Shown here: one piece after another, positions 9,242 through 20,900 of the stretch
Numbering within the stretch: the stretch's first letter is position 1
How the letters are laid out: every line of letters begins with the position of its first letter
NCBI GenBank assembly: GCA_963565915.1
Contig: OY751490.1
Coordinates: 4,898,001 to 4,962,000, forward strand
Length of the DNA stretch: 64,000 bases
DNA from: Entoloma clypeatum
Taxonomy: Eukaryota > Basidiomycota > Agaricomycetes > Agaricales > Entolomataceae
Reading direction: 5' to 3'
Program-made: the position numbers and the translations under genes
Notes under the pieces: generated by a model
Told to the model about the DNA's origin: nothing
The model's database searches: none
What the model saw: only the letters and a program-made list of their open reading frames with translations

Positions 9242-10458
9242 GACTCGGTCGTCTTCTCCGATTTGTCCTCAGCTTGGGCCGCGCGGGCCTTTGCTTTGGC
9301 GTTAGAAGACGATTTCTTCGAGCAGTCGGAAGCCCGATGACCAACGTTGCCGCAAAACATGCATAAATTATTGTCAAATCGTCGTTGGCGTTCTTGGGGA
9401 GTTAATTTCCCATCTTTGCCAAGTTTGTCGGAGAGGGCGGATTTCGGAGAGGTGGATGACGATTTTTGTTGTTGTTGCGAGTTGGGTTTAGACGATGAGG
9501 AGTTGTTGTTGGAGGATGATGAAGCGGGGGTCTGTTTTTTGTCGGATTTGTCGGATTTGTCGGATTTCGGAGTAGATTTGTCGGAGGAGCGCGATTTCTC
9601 GCGTTGACGTTCCCAGTAGCGAGCATCAATGTTATGGGCCATTACTTTCAACTCAGCGAGAGTTTTTGGTTTGGGAAAAGTCCCCAAAACGTCCTTGATG
9701 CGTTCCGCTAAACCGGTATAGTACCGATATCGGAGCGCGCCATCATCCCACTGCGTGCGAGCGGAAAGACGTTTGAAGTCCACGTTGTAACGTAGGATCT
9801 TCTGATTGTCGCGCATCCGAAGGTGATCCAGGCTATCCTCTGCTTCTCCGGTCGGATCGATAGGTCCGAATTCGGATCGGAGGATGTGCACAAAGGCGGA
9901 CCAGTCATCCAACCAGACAGAGTCGTCGTCGGACTCTCCCAAGAGGGTGGGCTCAAACCATTCGAGCGCGGTTCCTCGGAGGTACGACAGAGCGAAACTG
10001 ACTTTGTTATCATCATCGTCAAAGGCGGGGTTGTTTCGGAAATATAGTGTGCATTGTGCGAGGAAACTGGTGAGTTTCCGAGAGTCGGAACCGTCAAAAG
10101 TATCGGGTTCCTTCGACTTCTTTTTCGGAGTTTTCGGAGTCTCTCTACGTCGGAGCTCCTGCGTCATAAGCATAATTGCTTCGGCGAGGTTTGGAGTTTG
10201 CTCGCGACGGAAAGGATTGTTATCGTCAAAAGGAGAGGTCGGAGATTTAAAAGGACGGAATTCTTCAGGAATCGGAGGTCCTTGTGTCTGAGGTGTTCGG
10301 AGACGAGGTGTCGGAGATATGGGGTCAGGTTTGGGTGCAGATTCTTCTGCGGGAATATCTTGGAACGTATGTAGAAATGTCGCCCTGGTGTCCTGCAGGT
10401 TTGAAGCTTCCGCTGCGGCTGCTGCTGCGCGGGAGTTCTGTGTGTTGCGGGCTGCCAT
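9232..10458 (-). CDS. gag: G2 Gag
   Basis: 408 residues. The start ATG is the first AUG on the predicted mRNA. The N-terminus is Ala-rich, then a Pro-rich segment. The central part (about residues 110-280) has the retrotransposon Gag fold signature with FALSYLRGTALEWFEP. A Ser/Lys/Gln-rich linker precedes one zinc knuckle, CMFCGNVGHRASDC (C-x2-C-x4-H-x4-C), near residue 365, followed by a basic/acidic tail. The stop TAG overlaps the slippery run used to enter pol. Full length and apparently intact. Confidence 0.93.
   Translation of the reverse strand: MAARNTQNSRAAAAAAEASNLQDTRATFLHTFQDIPAEESAPKPDPISPTPRLRTPQTQGPPIPEEFRPFKSPTSPFDDNNPFRREQTPNLAEAIMLMTQELRRRETPKTPKKKSKEPDTFDGSDSRKLTSFLAQCTLYFRNNPAFDDDDNKVSFALSYLRGTALEWFEPTLLGESDDDSVWLDDWSAFVHILRSEFGPIDPTGEAEDSLDHLRMRDNQKILRYNVDFKRLSARTQWDDGALRYRYYTGLAERIKDVLGTFPKPKTLAELKVMAHNIDARYWERQREKSRSSDKSTPKSDKSDKSDKKQTPASSSSNNNSSSSKPNSQQQQKSSSTSPKSALSDKLGKDGKLTPQERQRRFDNNLCMFCGNVGHRASDCSKKSSSNAKAKARAAQAEDKSEKTTESKK
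9235..9241 (-). other. -1 frameshift slippery heptamer A AAA AAA
   Basis: In the gag frame the end reads TCA AAA AAA TAG. The -1 frame continues without a stop into protease. A_AAA_AAA satisfies the X_XXY_YYZ rule and lies directly before the gag stop. The same run of seven is kept in the decayed relative near 23932. Confidence 0.8.
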
Positions 10459-10490
10459 AACTGGAATTTGAAATACGGATAAGCGAGTGG

Positions 10491-10502
10491 CAGTTTGAAT
10501 AT
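10491..10502 (-). other. G2 primer-binding site complementary to its own mRNA 5' end
   Basis: Two bases inside the 5' LTR the minus strand reads ATATTCAAACTG. The LTR carries the complementary CAGTTTGAATAT at 10744-10733, 34 nt downstream of the TATA-like TATTTAAA (10777-10770). No tRNA match was recognised. This points to Tf1-type self-priming. Confidence 0.7.
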
Positions 10503-10504
10503 AC

Positions 10505-10987
10505 TGTTAAGAACTGATCGACAAAATGTCGGAGCTACGTCGGCGCGTCGGAAGGTCGGAGGGTCGGAGCGCGTGCAATGTAGGGGCAAGGACTTGGCTT
10601 CAACTTGTGTGTTGCGCCCTCGCTAATACGTTGGTGTCCTTATTTCGGAGGATCGGAGGATCGGAGGTCGGAGGTCGGACTCAAGTTAAGAGTCGGAAAG
10701 AGGACGGGAGGTATGATGTCGAATCTAAGTTGATATTCAAACTGAAGCTAATACACGATTCTACATAAGTTTAAATACTATGTCGGAGGACGTGTGGCTT
10801 CGTCGGAGTCGGATAACGAGTGGCTGTCGGAGATTCTTAACATAAGTAAAATGGTCGGATGTAAGTAATGTACGTAGTAACGAGATTCATAACAGTAAGT
10901 ATGCATAATAAGTATTAGTCAAAATGTCGGAGGTGTCGGAGGTGTCGGGATTGGTCGGAAATCGTCGGAATGGATCGGAATGTAACA
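10505..10987 (-). repeat. G2 5' LTR
   Basis: 483 bp, TGTTA...TAACA on the minus strand, right flank CCGAC. It contains the TATA-like element at 10770-10777 and the predicted transcription start near 10743-10744. Confidence 0.92.
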
Positions 10988-11345
10988 CCGACATCTTATC
11001 CGCCTCTCTGCATCCGACGACTCCGCGCCCATCCGCTACTCCGCACGTCGGATCACAGGTACTATCATTCATCTTGTTTCCATTCATCCCCCATCCCTAC
11101 TCCCGATCATTGCTCATCATTCATGTGTCTTGTTTTATCTCTTATTTCATATCTCATTTTACTATTTATCTAACTAGCTTGCAGGGGAATCCTTAGAACT
11201 TTCTCTTTGGATCTCCCTTGCAAGGTATGTGTTGTATTACTTATCAGACTGCTCAATCTAAACTTCGGATCCCCAGTCAAACTGCCAATTAGTCAACTCT
11301 CCCTTTATTTTTTAATCTTTAAGGTAAACATAAACCCAATCTTAA
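10988..11345. other. No gene recognised
   Basis: It opens with the CCGAC target duplication and then holds CT-rich sequence with TCCGA words in the first 70 bp, possibly a remnant of an older related LTR. No ORF, RNA gene or repeat was identified in the remainder. Confidence 0.3.
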
Positions 11346-11650
11346 TTATAAGGTTTCCAATATTTGTCTATTGACATCTCTATTTTTGCAAGTATCTGAG
11401 TTCGAGTCTTGGATCACATAGGAGCGTGCAGTCCCGAGTGTGGAGATGTCAGAGTGCATCGGGATGAAGTGTCCCCGCTTCCCTACTGAGTCCACTACCA
11501 CCATGATAGCATTGTAGCCGTGGGCTTCTGGTAGTTCAGTAATGAAGTCAACACTGGTTACTTGCCATCGCTCCTTGGGGACCGGTAGCGGATTGAGCTC
11601 TCCGGAGGGCGGAGTGCGTCGGACCTTGGTGCGGAGGCATGGGTCGCATG
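11346..11650 (-). pseudogene. Ty3/gypsy integrase fragment, third family
   Basis: The minus strand encodes the end of an integrase zinc finger (CDPCLRTKVRR) and the start of the catalytic core (WQVTSVDFITELPEA, then MVVVDSVGKRGHF), with the first catalytic Asp in VDF. It differs clearly from both G1 and G2. It is cut by the hAT-like terminus at 11651 and loses its frame near 11400. Confidence 0.8.
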
Positions 11651-13270
11651 TAGTGTTCAAAGGTTCAGTCTACATAGACCTGAACCGGACTGAACTGAAC
11701 TGAAAAATAGACCATGTTGGACTGAACCGCGGTCTAAGGTCTATACATTTTAGAAAATTTAGACTGCAGTTCAGTCTAGATTTTTTTTTGACTTAGACCG
11801 CAAAAAGACCGTCTAAACAGGTCTAGACCGGTCTTTTTGCCCTTTGGGATACACCTCCAACCCCCCCCTAATATTCTACAATTTTGGAGATTTTTCAGTA
11901 ATCTGCATAATATTCTAGATATTTATAGTCCAATTTCATTGGTCTAAGGCTTGTTTTAAAGCTACAACTGAGTGGAATATATTTCTAGCTTGTATATAAA
12001 CTCTTTCCTAGAGTCACAAAGGTTAAGAATTGAGTGAAACATGGTGAAAACATAGCTAAAACATATGATTGCAGTGTTATTTTTTTGTATCTGTGTTTAC
12101 AGTGCTATTTTTGTTGTATCTGTACTATTATTACTGTGTTATTTTTGTTATATCTGTGTGCCTCTCATTGCGGAGCGAGCAATGGGTGGATGCGTCGATT
12201 CGACGTTGCATGATGCGCGACACGCGCATATCAAATGTGTCAAATATATGTAAACAAACTCAAAAAACATCGCATTTCTCCTTAATATGCTATACAGGAG
12301 GAAGTAAGCTTACAGACTATATCAATTATGTACCAGAGTATCATATGTCAGTAAATATGTATTTATTTCATGAATTTTCGCCACGGATTGAGCATATAGC
12401 GATGCAACGCTTTACACCAAACAACAGTAAACAATGTGCAAATGCATCGCACAGGCGCGCGCGGTGCCTTCCTCATGATCTAATAATAGTTTAACATGAT
12501 AGAACTCATCAATATATATGTATTCACCTTCTGAAACACCTTGTATAATTTTTAGATCTCTAGATAAGATAGAAATGATGAAATGTGCATATTTCAGTAA
12601 AAATGTTATATCTCCATAATGAATGCACCAAATTTGAAAAACAGATGTGCTGTGAGGTCCCCTGAATGAGGAGAATCCAAAGCTGAAACAAAATTCTTTG
12701 GTCAAATTTTCGACCTATTTTGCTTCTATTCACCTTATTAAGTCCTTGGGCTTGATTTGAATGGTCTGAGTAGATTTACATACAATGTTACAATGGTATA
12801 TATACAGTACATATAGACTACAGTGGTTATGGAAGGGAGGAAGTAAGAAAAGGTTGTTTTTTGTGTTTGAGAAAACCCATGATGATGCACTGTTCATCAC
12901 GATTTACAGTGTGTTTTGATGCATCATTTTAGAATACAGATTCTCTAGTATACATAGCTTGAGTTTCCAACTATATATATACTTTTTATGACTCTATATA
13001 CATCTATCCATAAGTTCAAAGCTATCTTGAGGCCTGTGATGCCACGGTTTGGCATCAAGGCCTTATGTTTCATCGATGTTCATCGCTCGGCATCGACTGC
13101 CAAGCACTTTCGGCAATTGCCGAAACTCAAACCATAATTCGACAGACAGCAACAAAACGTTCCCACACTTCTTTTATCCCCCCACCTCCACTCCACCTGG
13201 CTCCACTTCTGCCCAATGGCCACTACCGCTGCCCAACGGCCCCCTCTACCGCCAACGGCCTCCCTGCGCA
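11651..13270. mobile_element. hAT-type element A (left part, runs into the gap)
   Basis: It starts TAGTGTTCAAAGGTTCAG, followed by about 200 bp of inverted words (GGTCTAGACC, GGACTGAAC). The core from about 11900 to 13140 is a diverged inverted relative of 32870-33900. It shares the CATGATGATGCACTG-type block near 12880, a GC-rich hexamer area near 12170 and the 'cggcaattgc' block near 13110. From about 13200 it enters CCCAACGGCC minisatellite and then the assembly gap. No transposase ORF is seen. The right terminus is missing. Confidence 0.7.
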
Positions 13271-13470
13271 NNNNNNNNNNNNNNNNNNNNNNNNNNNNNN
13301 NNNNNNNNNNNNNNNNNNNNNNNNNNNNNNNNNNNNNNNNNNNNNNNNNNNNNNNNNNNNNNNNNNNNNNNNNNNNNNNNNNNNNNNNNNNNNNNNNNNN
13401 NNNNNNNNNNNNNNNNNNNNNNNNNNNNNNNNNNNNNNNNNNNNNNNNNNNNNNNNNNNNNNNNNNNNNN
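13271..13470. other. Assembly gap (200 N)
   Basis: The gap starts exactly inside the minisatellite of element A. In the related element at 31208-34124 this repeat covers more than a kilobase, so the true missing length may exceed 200 bp. The missing part should contain the other terminus of element A. Confidence 0.95.
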
Positions 13471-14406
13471 CACAAAGGAAGCCTCGAGCTGACTGTCAGT
13501 ACATGGCAGAGGAGTGAGCCACCTTTCAACATTTCAAGCATGAGTACCGCTCTGCAACATCCTCAGCAGCACGCCGCGAGATCGTAACTTCAATCTTGCT
13601 CCCACTGCTCAACTACTGGACACAGAATGGGGATGTTCCAATAGAACCAAAGGAAGTGAAGGAGCGGACTGAGGTATGAGTTGGACTATATATGTGTGTT
13701 GCAGGATTAATTAACCATAGTACAAAGACTTGCAAAGTGGCTCCGGAACAACTGGAGACCATTTGTGACCACAAGGGGGCAACATGATCGCAAGGTGAGT
13801 AGACTGGAGGTTGTGTGGCAGGTGAAGGGGAATGAGGTAAAGGAGGAAATGAAGAGGATGCTCAGTGTGGAGAATCTGAATCTTGCTGTTGAGGCGACAT
13901 GTGAGTCTGACGACTACATCCACAGGCCCGAAAAACAAAACGCGCAAGGAGAGGTGACACAATGCCATCAAGACAAAGGAGCGATGCTGACTATTGACCC
14001 ACATGGGATCTCAAGAGAACAAGCTACAGAATACAAAGAAAAGTAGGCTACTTATATATGTAAATACCATGAGGCATAAATGAGGTGCACAGTAATTAAG
14101 ACTGTTCTAGAATAACATGTGTCTAACATGAGGTAGGATAAGATAAAGGTTTCAGATAAGATAGGATAAGATCAAGAGATAGGATAAGATGAGATAAGAT
14201 AAAGAGATAAGATAAAGATGAGATTAGATAATAGGATGAGATAAGAGCGATCATAACACTTGCACTCCGAGCACATTTTGGACAGAGGCTGAGTGCTGCA
14301 AAAAATATTTATGAAGCCATGGATGCCGAGGGTAAGAAGGAAATCCAAATTCTAGTGGACCAGCATCAGGAACAAGGTAATCCTCCCAATGTACAGTGCC
14401 GGTAAG
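13471..14406 (+). pseudogene. Fragment of an unrecognised multi-exon gene
   Basis: Readable exon-like pieces are FQHFKHEYRSATSSAARREI (about 13525), QRLAKWLRNNWRPFVTTRG (about 13725), a segment around 13800-14040, and AHFGQRLSAAKNIYEAMDAE (about 14270-14400). Plausible splice sites lie between them. The last exon ends at CCG|GTAAG, exactly the hAT target site. A family with this pattern is common in mushrooms, but I cannot name a function. The 5' part is lost in the gap, and the 3' part is displaced by the hAT insertion and inversion. A GATAA-rich simple repeat lies at about 14147-14235, in an intron-like position. Confidence 0.45.
14399..14406. repeat. hAT target-site duplication, copy 1 (CCGGTAAG)
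   Basis: The 8 bp directly before TAGTGTT at 14407. Its partner, in inverted orientation, is CTTACCGG at 43605-43612. Confidence 0.85.
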
Positions 14407-17193
14407 TAGTGTTTTGAAGTCATATTAAGTTAAATTAATGGCCTCAAAAGTCATTAACCTGACTTAACTAGGTTAAGAAATCATACCACAAGTCCTTAAC
14501 CTTCACTTAACTTTTATTAACCAGTTAAATTTCAAGACCAGCAGCTGAGGTACAGTTATAACTGGTCTTAACCAGTTATTCAAGGTTATTTAACACAATT
14601 AACCAGTTAAATTTATTAACTGAGTTAATCTAACTCATGCTCAAAAAAACTGCAATGAGAACATATAATATCCTTGAACCAAAACCTAAGATCATAGATA
14701 CAACCTTATGAAACAAATGTGCTCATGATAATGTATCAAAAAGGTCAAAGCAGCCATGCCATCACATCATCCCACTCTGCAGCATCCTCATCATCACATA
14801 GCAAAGACTCAAACTCACACATATTCACCTGGGTCACAAGCTTCGAATTGAACCCAGCTAAGTCCACAATAGAATCCTTCCAGGCTGATCTCATGATCTG
14901 GAGTTCCTCAAAGTGGTCCGACCCTAAATGTGATCAACAGTCGGTTGCAACCTGCTTCCCCGCTGAAAATAAATGTTTGCAGGGCACTGATGATGCCAGA
15001 ACGGCGAGGACGTCGAGAGTAACAGAGCGGAATGTGGGGAAATCTTTGCTGTTGTCCTAAAAAGTCCATGTCACCGCACAAACATCGAATAGTTGAATGC
15101 TCATACACACCTGCCACCATTCAATGATATCAGTATGCTGATCGACTCCAGGAAATGGCATAGCATCGAGGTATTTCCGCATCTCGGCCCTCCATCCTCC
15201 GTCAAAAGGCGAACAACTATTGAGAAGGCTTTGACAATGAGTATCATAGCTGTTGGGTGGTCGGGATGCAGCTGGTTTCTTGGTGTGAGTGGTGGCATGG
15301 AAAGTGGGTACGGAGACAGAAGAAGAGGCACCAGCGTTGGAGGAACTAGCTACGGCACCAGAGGCGGCGACGGTGGCAGGACGTGACGTGGTGGTGGAGT
15401 GAGGCGTGGCAATGTGGGCCTTGTTCCAATATTCTTCCAGCTAATAATAGGTCAGCTTCTTGAAACATTTGATTAAACTGATTCTTACTGTGGTTTCCAG
15501 AAGTTTCTGGGCCTCGTCTTTCGCATCAAGATTCCCCTCATCAATTTCAGCCTCCTGTTCCTTTTTCCCGCCCCATTTATGTGCGATGTATGGAAGTCTG
15601 TAGTATGGATGGATCACTATTAAACAGATAAATACATTGAAAGCCTTAAGACAAAATAAACTCACAAAGGGAAAGGAGGATGGCGGGAATGTCATCGAAT
15701 TTGCAGTAGTATTTGTTGAGCTTCTTGATACCATCTTGAAGGGCTCCATGAAATAGGGTGAAATGAGGGTCTACGGCTTTCTTCTCCCATGCACTCAGAA
15801 GATCCTCGATGCAGGGCAGGACCCTCCACAAGGTTGCATGTTTTTCGCCTGAGAAAACTTGTTGAAATTGGTTAGAATCCTGTTGGCGTCGTTTGAAAAA
15901 TATATTGTGAGCAGAAATATAAAAGAGATCGTGTACATACATTGAGGATGTCTCACACATCGGCGACCCGTTGCCAATCATCCACTTCCATCCAAAAGGC
16001 ACTCCATGGTATCTTTTTGGAGATGCGTCCATTCTTCCGGATTGTCGTCATGGGCCCGAAACACTGATCAGCAGTTGATATAAAAAGATTGATAGGCTAG
16101 ACATGTGAAATCAGCACGCTGTTGAGGAAAGTAAAACCGATCACATACATCCTTGAGTTCATATCCGCAACTGAGCATTCCATCAGCAGTGCCCCATCGG
16201 ATGTTTGAATGAAGGGGAATCTTGAGGGCTGTATCAAAACCGGCTTCGACTTGCACTTTCTGGAACACGTCAATGCGTGTACCGGATACTTGGATCTGTA
16301 TGTAATTTTGAATCAGTAGGAACTCACAAGGATGTATCACGATGTACCTTGATTGCAATTGTTCAAATCACGGCGATGACATCCAATGAGCTGTTGAGGA
16401 CACGATTATTGGGTAATGAGGGATCGTACTCCCAGATTGCAGTTGCATTTTTGACAGCGGCGATCTTTGTGATATGGTCCATGATGGAAACATTGCCGAG
16501 GTTGACAACATGCCCTAGACACCTACAATGATCGTAGTATCAGTGCAACTGAGATTTAATAAATGACTTACAGGACTTTGTTTTTCTGTGCCTTCCACAC
16601 AGGAAGCTGCCAGTATCTGTGCACAACTTCAATGACTTCACATGATGTTGCGTTGACAGTCGCGTTATTGAGTGTTGTGTTGCAAAGCTGTCAGCATCTA
16701 ATCAGTGGCAGTGACAGGCTGTGCGTGAGAAACCAACGAATATGAGACGACTCCTCTGAGGTGATGCCAACTCTATCCAGCAGCCCCACCAAGTACCTCC
16801 CTAGGTTCTCACCATCGTGTCCGCCCTCCATCGCCTTGAATCCAATGACGGCCGCCTTTAGTTTTCACTTCCCATCTTTCACCGCAATCCAATGTGCTGT
16901 CATGCCTAGGAACCCAGTCTTCGTTGTATCAGCTGTCCAGCCATCCGCCGTGATCGATATCTTGCCCTCGTTGGACTAATAAAGGTATTGAGGGTCTTTT
17001 ACAACATTTTGAGTGCCTTTCAAACTCTCCAGGTGTTTGATGAACTTGTTATGGATATACTGAGTGACATCATGTGAACTGGGTAGCTCACTGGTCTGCG
17101 TCTTCGGTCTCATCACAACAAGGCAGTTTCGAAATGTCACCTCATTGGCGATGGCGAGCACCTACAGGTGGAATAAATTAGATGAGTCTTGTG
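14407..17193 (-). mobile_element. hAT transposon, 3' half
   Basis: It begins TAGTGTTTTGAAGT, followed to about 14640 by TTAACC/GGTTAA words in both orientations (subterminal repeats). It then holds the 3' two thirds of a hAT transposase gene on the minus strand. It stops at 17193 where the G1-a LTR begins. The missing 5' end of the element is at 43613-45267. Confidence 0.85.
14745..17162 (-). pseudogene. hAT transposase, catalytic and dimerisation part
   Basis: Multi-exon. In gene order: VLAIANEVTFRNCLVV after a splice acceptor (17162), KISITADGWTADTTKTGFLG (first catalytic-region block, about 16970), the block VDVITVIR-like RVLNSSLDVIAVI (about 16380), HSNIRWGTADGML (about 16200), the conserved Trp block KKIPWSAFWMEVDDW (about 15990), LPCIEDLLSAWE and GIKKLNKYY (about 15720-15800), and the C-terminal hAT dimerisation motif SSVPCKHLFSAGKQV with RRSHLG (about 14950-15000). 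It ends at TGA, 14745-14747. Exons are separated by short introns. The zinc-finger N-terminus is not here but at about 45000-45267, in the displaced half. Confidence 0.82.
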
Positions 17194-17593
17194 TTATGCT
17201 TAACAAACCGTTCCAAGGTTCGGGCAGAGTATGCAGGAAGTAGAAAGGCGAAGAGCAATGTGATTGCTAAATCTAAGGAATCTACTACAGTACAAGAGGT
17301 TTATATAGGTACTGACTATAGGCGGTAGCGGATAAGTCAGTACTGCGGAAGGCAGTGCGCATGAGTAAGGCGACTACGGAAAGCTATGTACAATAAGTAA
17401 GCTGACTGTGGAAAGCGAGTCAGCGCGGGAGCGAGGTATACTAAAGGGGCTGACGAAGTAAAGGTAGTGAGTCAGACTGGGAATCAAAGGTTGCGAAAGT
17501 AGACATTAGACATAGTAAGCTCGTAAGAGGGCGCCGAGTCGGGCCGATAAGTAAAAGTGATGACATCGTCCGCATACCATAGAGTTCGTAACA
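17194..17593 (-). repeat. G1-a 3' LTR
   Basis: 400 bp. The polypurine tract GGAGAGGGGAACA precedes it on the minus strand (17594 onwards). It contains the AGATTTAGCAA primer sequence and a TATATAA box. Confidence 0.9.
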
Positions 17594-17850
17594 TGTTCCC
17601 CTCTCCAAGCTCTGTGTCCTCACAGAGTCATTGTCCCCATCCCTCGTTGTTGCTGGGATCGGACCAGTTCGGACTCTCCTTGAGGCTCCAATCATATATC
17701 AACTCCTCGTTGATGGCTACGGCGAGTTCAAGGCCCTTGATGGCCAGTCGAATACGTCGATTTTCGATGACGAGGGTGCTGGTGTAATTCCCGAGGATTT
17801 GTTTTTCTTCGGGAGTCGGGGCGCCGGGGAGGTTGGACAGCGAATGAAGT
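17594..17850 (-). pseudogene. G1-a third ORF, truncated
   Basis: It encodes the C-terminal half of the small protein found after pol in the other G1 copies (…GLELAVAINEELIYDW… PNWSDP). The N-terminal part is deleted. See 60388-60756 for the intact form. Confidence 0.6.
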
Positions 17851-17974
17851 CGGATATTAGAGATAGAAGAAGAACGGGGTGGCTATATTGGGCAGGAAAA
17901 AGACTAGAGCGGGGAACTCGGTGTGTGGTTGACTGATGAGATCGATACTGCCATGGGTTTAGAGAGCTTGTCTT

Positions 17975-20900
17975 TTATTGTGGACGAGACGGGTTCTGCC
18001 GATGGAAATCACGGATCAAATCTTGAGCGTTTCGAACATTAGCTTGAGGTTCCCATGTGTTCTCTTCTGGGCCATATCCTTCCCACTGGACAAGGTACTG
18101 GATCTTTCCACGGAACTTTTGAGAGTCTAGGATTGTGGACACATGGTACTCTTCTCGTCCTTCGATGATGATCGGATCAGGGGCTGGTTTCTTCTTCTGG
18201 ATGGCGTACTTTGGGGTTTCGTAGGGTGACAACAGGGTCTCGTTGAACACAGGGTGAATCATTTTCCAAGTCTTTGGGAGATCAAGAAGGTACGTGCTAG
18301 CCCCTTTCTTCTCTAGGACTTTGAATGGTCCATGTCGGAGTGCGTCGAGTTTCTTCGAGGGACGGTTAGTCCTGATGTTAGGCCCTTCCAGCCACACCTT
18401 GTCTCCGATGCGGTAGTTCCGAGACGGACTCCGTCGTGTATCAACTGTCTTCTTCATCTGATCCTGTGCTTGTTTCAGGGCTGCATTGGCTTCTTCTCGT
18501 GCCTGTTTGAGTTTTTTCAAGAAGTCGTTGGCAGCCGGATTGGTGTCTTCCAACACAAGTTCTCCCTTCCAAGGGTGTAAGCCATAGTTGAGATAGAATG
18601 GTGTGTGCTTCGTTGCCTGATGTTCTTTGTCATTGTACTGGAATTCAGCGATTGCGATCCATTCAGCCCAATCATCTTGCAGATGGTTAACGAAGTTTCA
18701 TAAGAACGCTTCTGTTTCCTGATGCGATCGTTCAGCCTGTCCATCGGTCTGTGGATGGTATGCGGTGGACAGGTTCCTTTTGATTCCTAGCATGCGGCAA
18801 AGTATCTCCATGAACTTCACGGCGAACTGTGGTCCTCTGTCACTGATGATCTTTTTGGGGATCCCATGAAGCTTCCATATCTGATCCTGATAGATCTTGG
18901 CTAATCCTTCAGCCGATAATTCCACGGTTGTCGGAATGAGATGGAGCATCTTCAAATGTCTGTCTGTGATGACCAGAATCACATTCTTTCCATCAGACTC
19001 TGGTATCGGTCCCACAACATCAATCCCTATGTCTTCCCATGGATAACTTGGTGCTGCATGGGGATGTAGCGGAGCATGCCATTTCTGTCTGTTGATCTTG
19101 TTGCGTTGACAGGTGTCACAACCCTTTACGTACTTCTTCACGTCATGCAGGATAGTAGGCCACCAGTAGGTACGAGTGAGAAGTTCATGCGTCCAATATT
19201 GTCCTGGATGTCCAGCCACTGGTGCATCGTGCGATTCAAACATCAGTTCTTGACGCAGTTGTGGGTCTGGTGGAACATAGACTCGTTCGCCTGCATATGT
19301 GATGCTGTTTTCCTGTTGATACCAATGAGGATTCTTCTTTAGACCCTGGGCTACTTCTGTCTCCATGCGGTTTGAGTCCTTGATGCGTGCGATCCACGGA
19401 TTTTCAATGGTCGTGACATTTCCAATCTTGATGGAATCAGATGTCTCACCCCCTTCAAAGAATTGTTCCTCCGTGAACATCTCCATATGTACCACATCTT
19501 CTGATTCCAATCGTTTCAAGGATAGTCCCTCCTTGAGCATTTGGTCACTGTCTTGTGGTTCGAGTTCCGTTTCATACCATGGTAAACACGATAGGATATC
19601 CGCTTTTGCATTTGTCTTGCCAGGCACATGCCGTAATTCGAAGTCATAGTCCTGTAACTTCATCTTCCAGCACCTTTGTCATTGATTTAGGTCCTGAGGA
19701 TGGCGGAAATACTCCAGGTTCTTGTGATCAGTTAAGATCTCAAAGCGCTCCCTGGCTTCAAGTAGATAGTGTCTCCAATCCCTCAGTGCTTCCATGACTG
19801 CCAAGAGCTCTTTGTCGTATATCTCGTAATTTTGTTCAGCCGCGGACATGGTCCGCGACAAGAATGTGATAGGGTGCCATTTGTCGTCCTGCTTTTGAGA
19901 GAGTACAGCCCCAATTGCATAGCCCGATGCATCGGTTTCAACCCGGAATTGTCCATCTGGTTTTGGTAATGCCAAGACTGGTGCTGACGTGATCGCCTGT
20001 ATGAGACCTTCAAATGCTTTTTGTTCCGTTGGTCCCCAAGTAAATGTAGTGCCGCCTGTGAGCGTGGTGAGTGGTTTTGTGATGTTTGAGTACCCTTCAA
20101 TGAAACATTGATAGAAGTTAGCAAATCCAAGGAACTTCTGAACTTCCTTTTTTGATGTGGGTGCTCGCCAGTTTCGGATCATATCCACCTTCTCGGTTTC
20201 CATCTCGACACGTCCTTCACCAACGACATATCCCAATATGGGGCATTTCGTTACTTCCCAGAAACACTTCTTCTCCTTCAGGAACAAGTCATTGTCCGAT
20301 AGGATCTGCAGAATTTCTTCAGTGTTTCGCGCGAGTTCTTCCTTTGTTTTACCAATAACCACAATGTCATCCATGTAGATCACGCAGATGCATCGGCGGA
20401 TCTGGTCTCGGAATAGACTAGCCATCATCCGAGAGAATGTTCCCGGGGAGTTGCAAAGGCCGAAAAACATGACCAATGGTTCAAACAATCCTCGACTGGT
20501 GAGGAAGGCGGCCTTCCATTCATCGCCTTCCTTAATCCGGACGTTGTTGTAACCCCACATGATGTCCATCTTATTGAAGTAGACTGCATCTTTCAGCACG
20601 TCCAAGAGGTCGGAGATGCGTGGGAGTGGGAACTTGTCTTTGACCGTAAATTTGTTGACCATGCGGTAGTCTTGTACCAATCGTTTGGAACCATCCTTCT
20701 TGTTGATGAAGAAGCAAGGGGAGGCATAAGGGGATTTGGACGGGTGGATCTTTCCAGTTGCTAGACCCTCGTCGATGAACACGTCCAATTCTTCTTGTTC
20801 CTTCTGTGTCATGGGATATGTATTTCCCCCTAGTTCCTTTGGTGCGTCCGGTGTAAGTTCGATACCATGGTCCCATTCCCTTTCCTTTGGGATCTTATCA

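Larger units (their letters stand above)
2226..10987 (-). mobile_element. Complete Ty3/gypsy chromovirus, family G2
   Basis: LTRs lie at 2226-4375 (3' LTR, split by a LINE) and 10505-10987 (5' LTR). They begin TGTTA and end TAACA and are almost identical: 484 and 483 bp without the LINE, with one indel and one substitution noted by eye. The 5-bp target duplication CCGAC sits at 2221-2225 and 10988-10992. The interior on the minus strand carries gag, a -1 slippery site and pol with a C-terminal chromodomain, plus an antisense zinc-cluster gene between pol and the 3' LTR. All ORFs are open, so this looks recent and possibly autonomous. Confidence 0.93.

Noticed and set aside
13049..13587. Frames crossing the N run
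   Set aside because: They consist mostly of unknown residues across the assembly gap.
13471..17162. Unknown gene relic at 13471-14406 as part of the hAT transposase
   Set aside because: It is on the opposite strand and lies outside the terminus and target duplication at 14399-14406.
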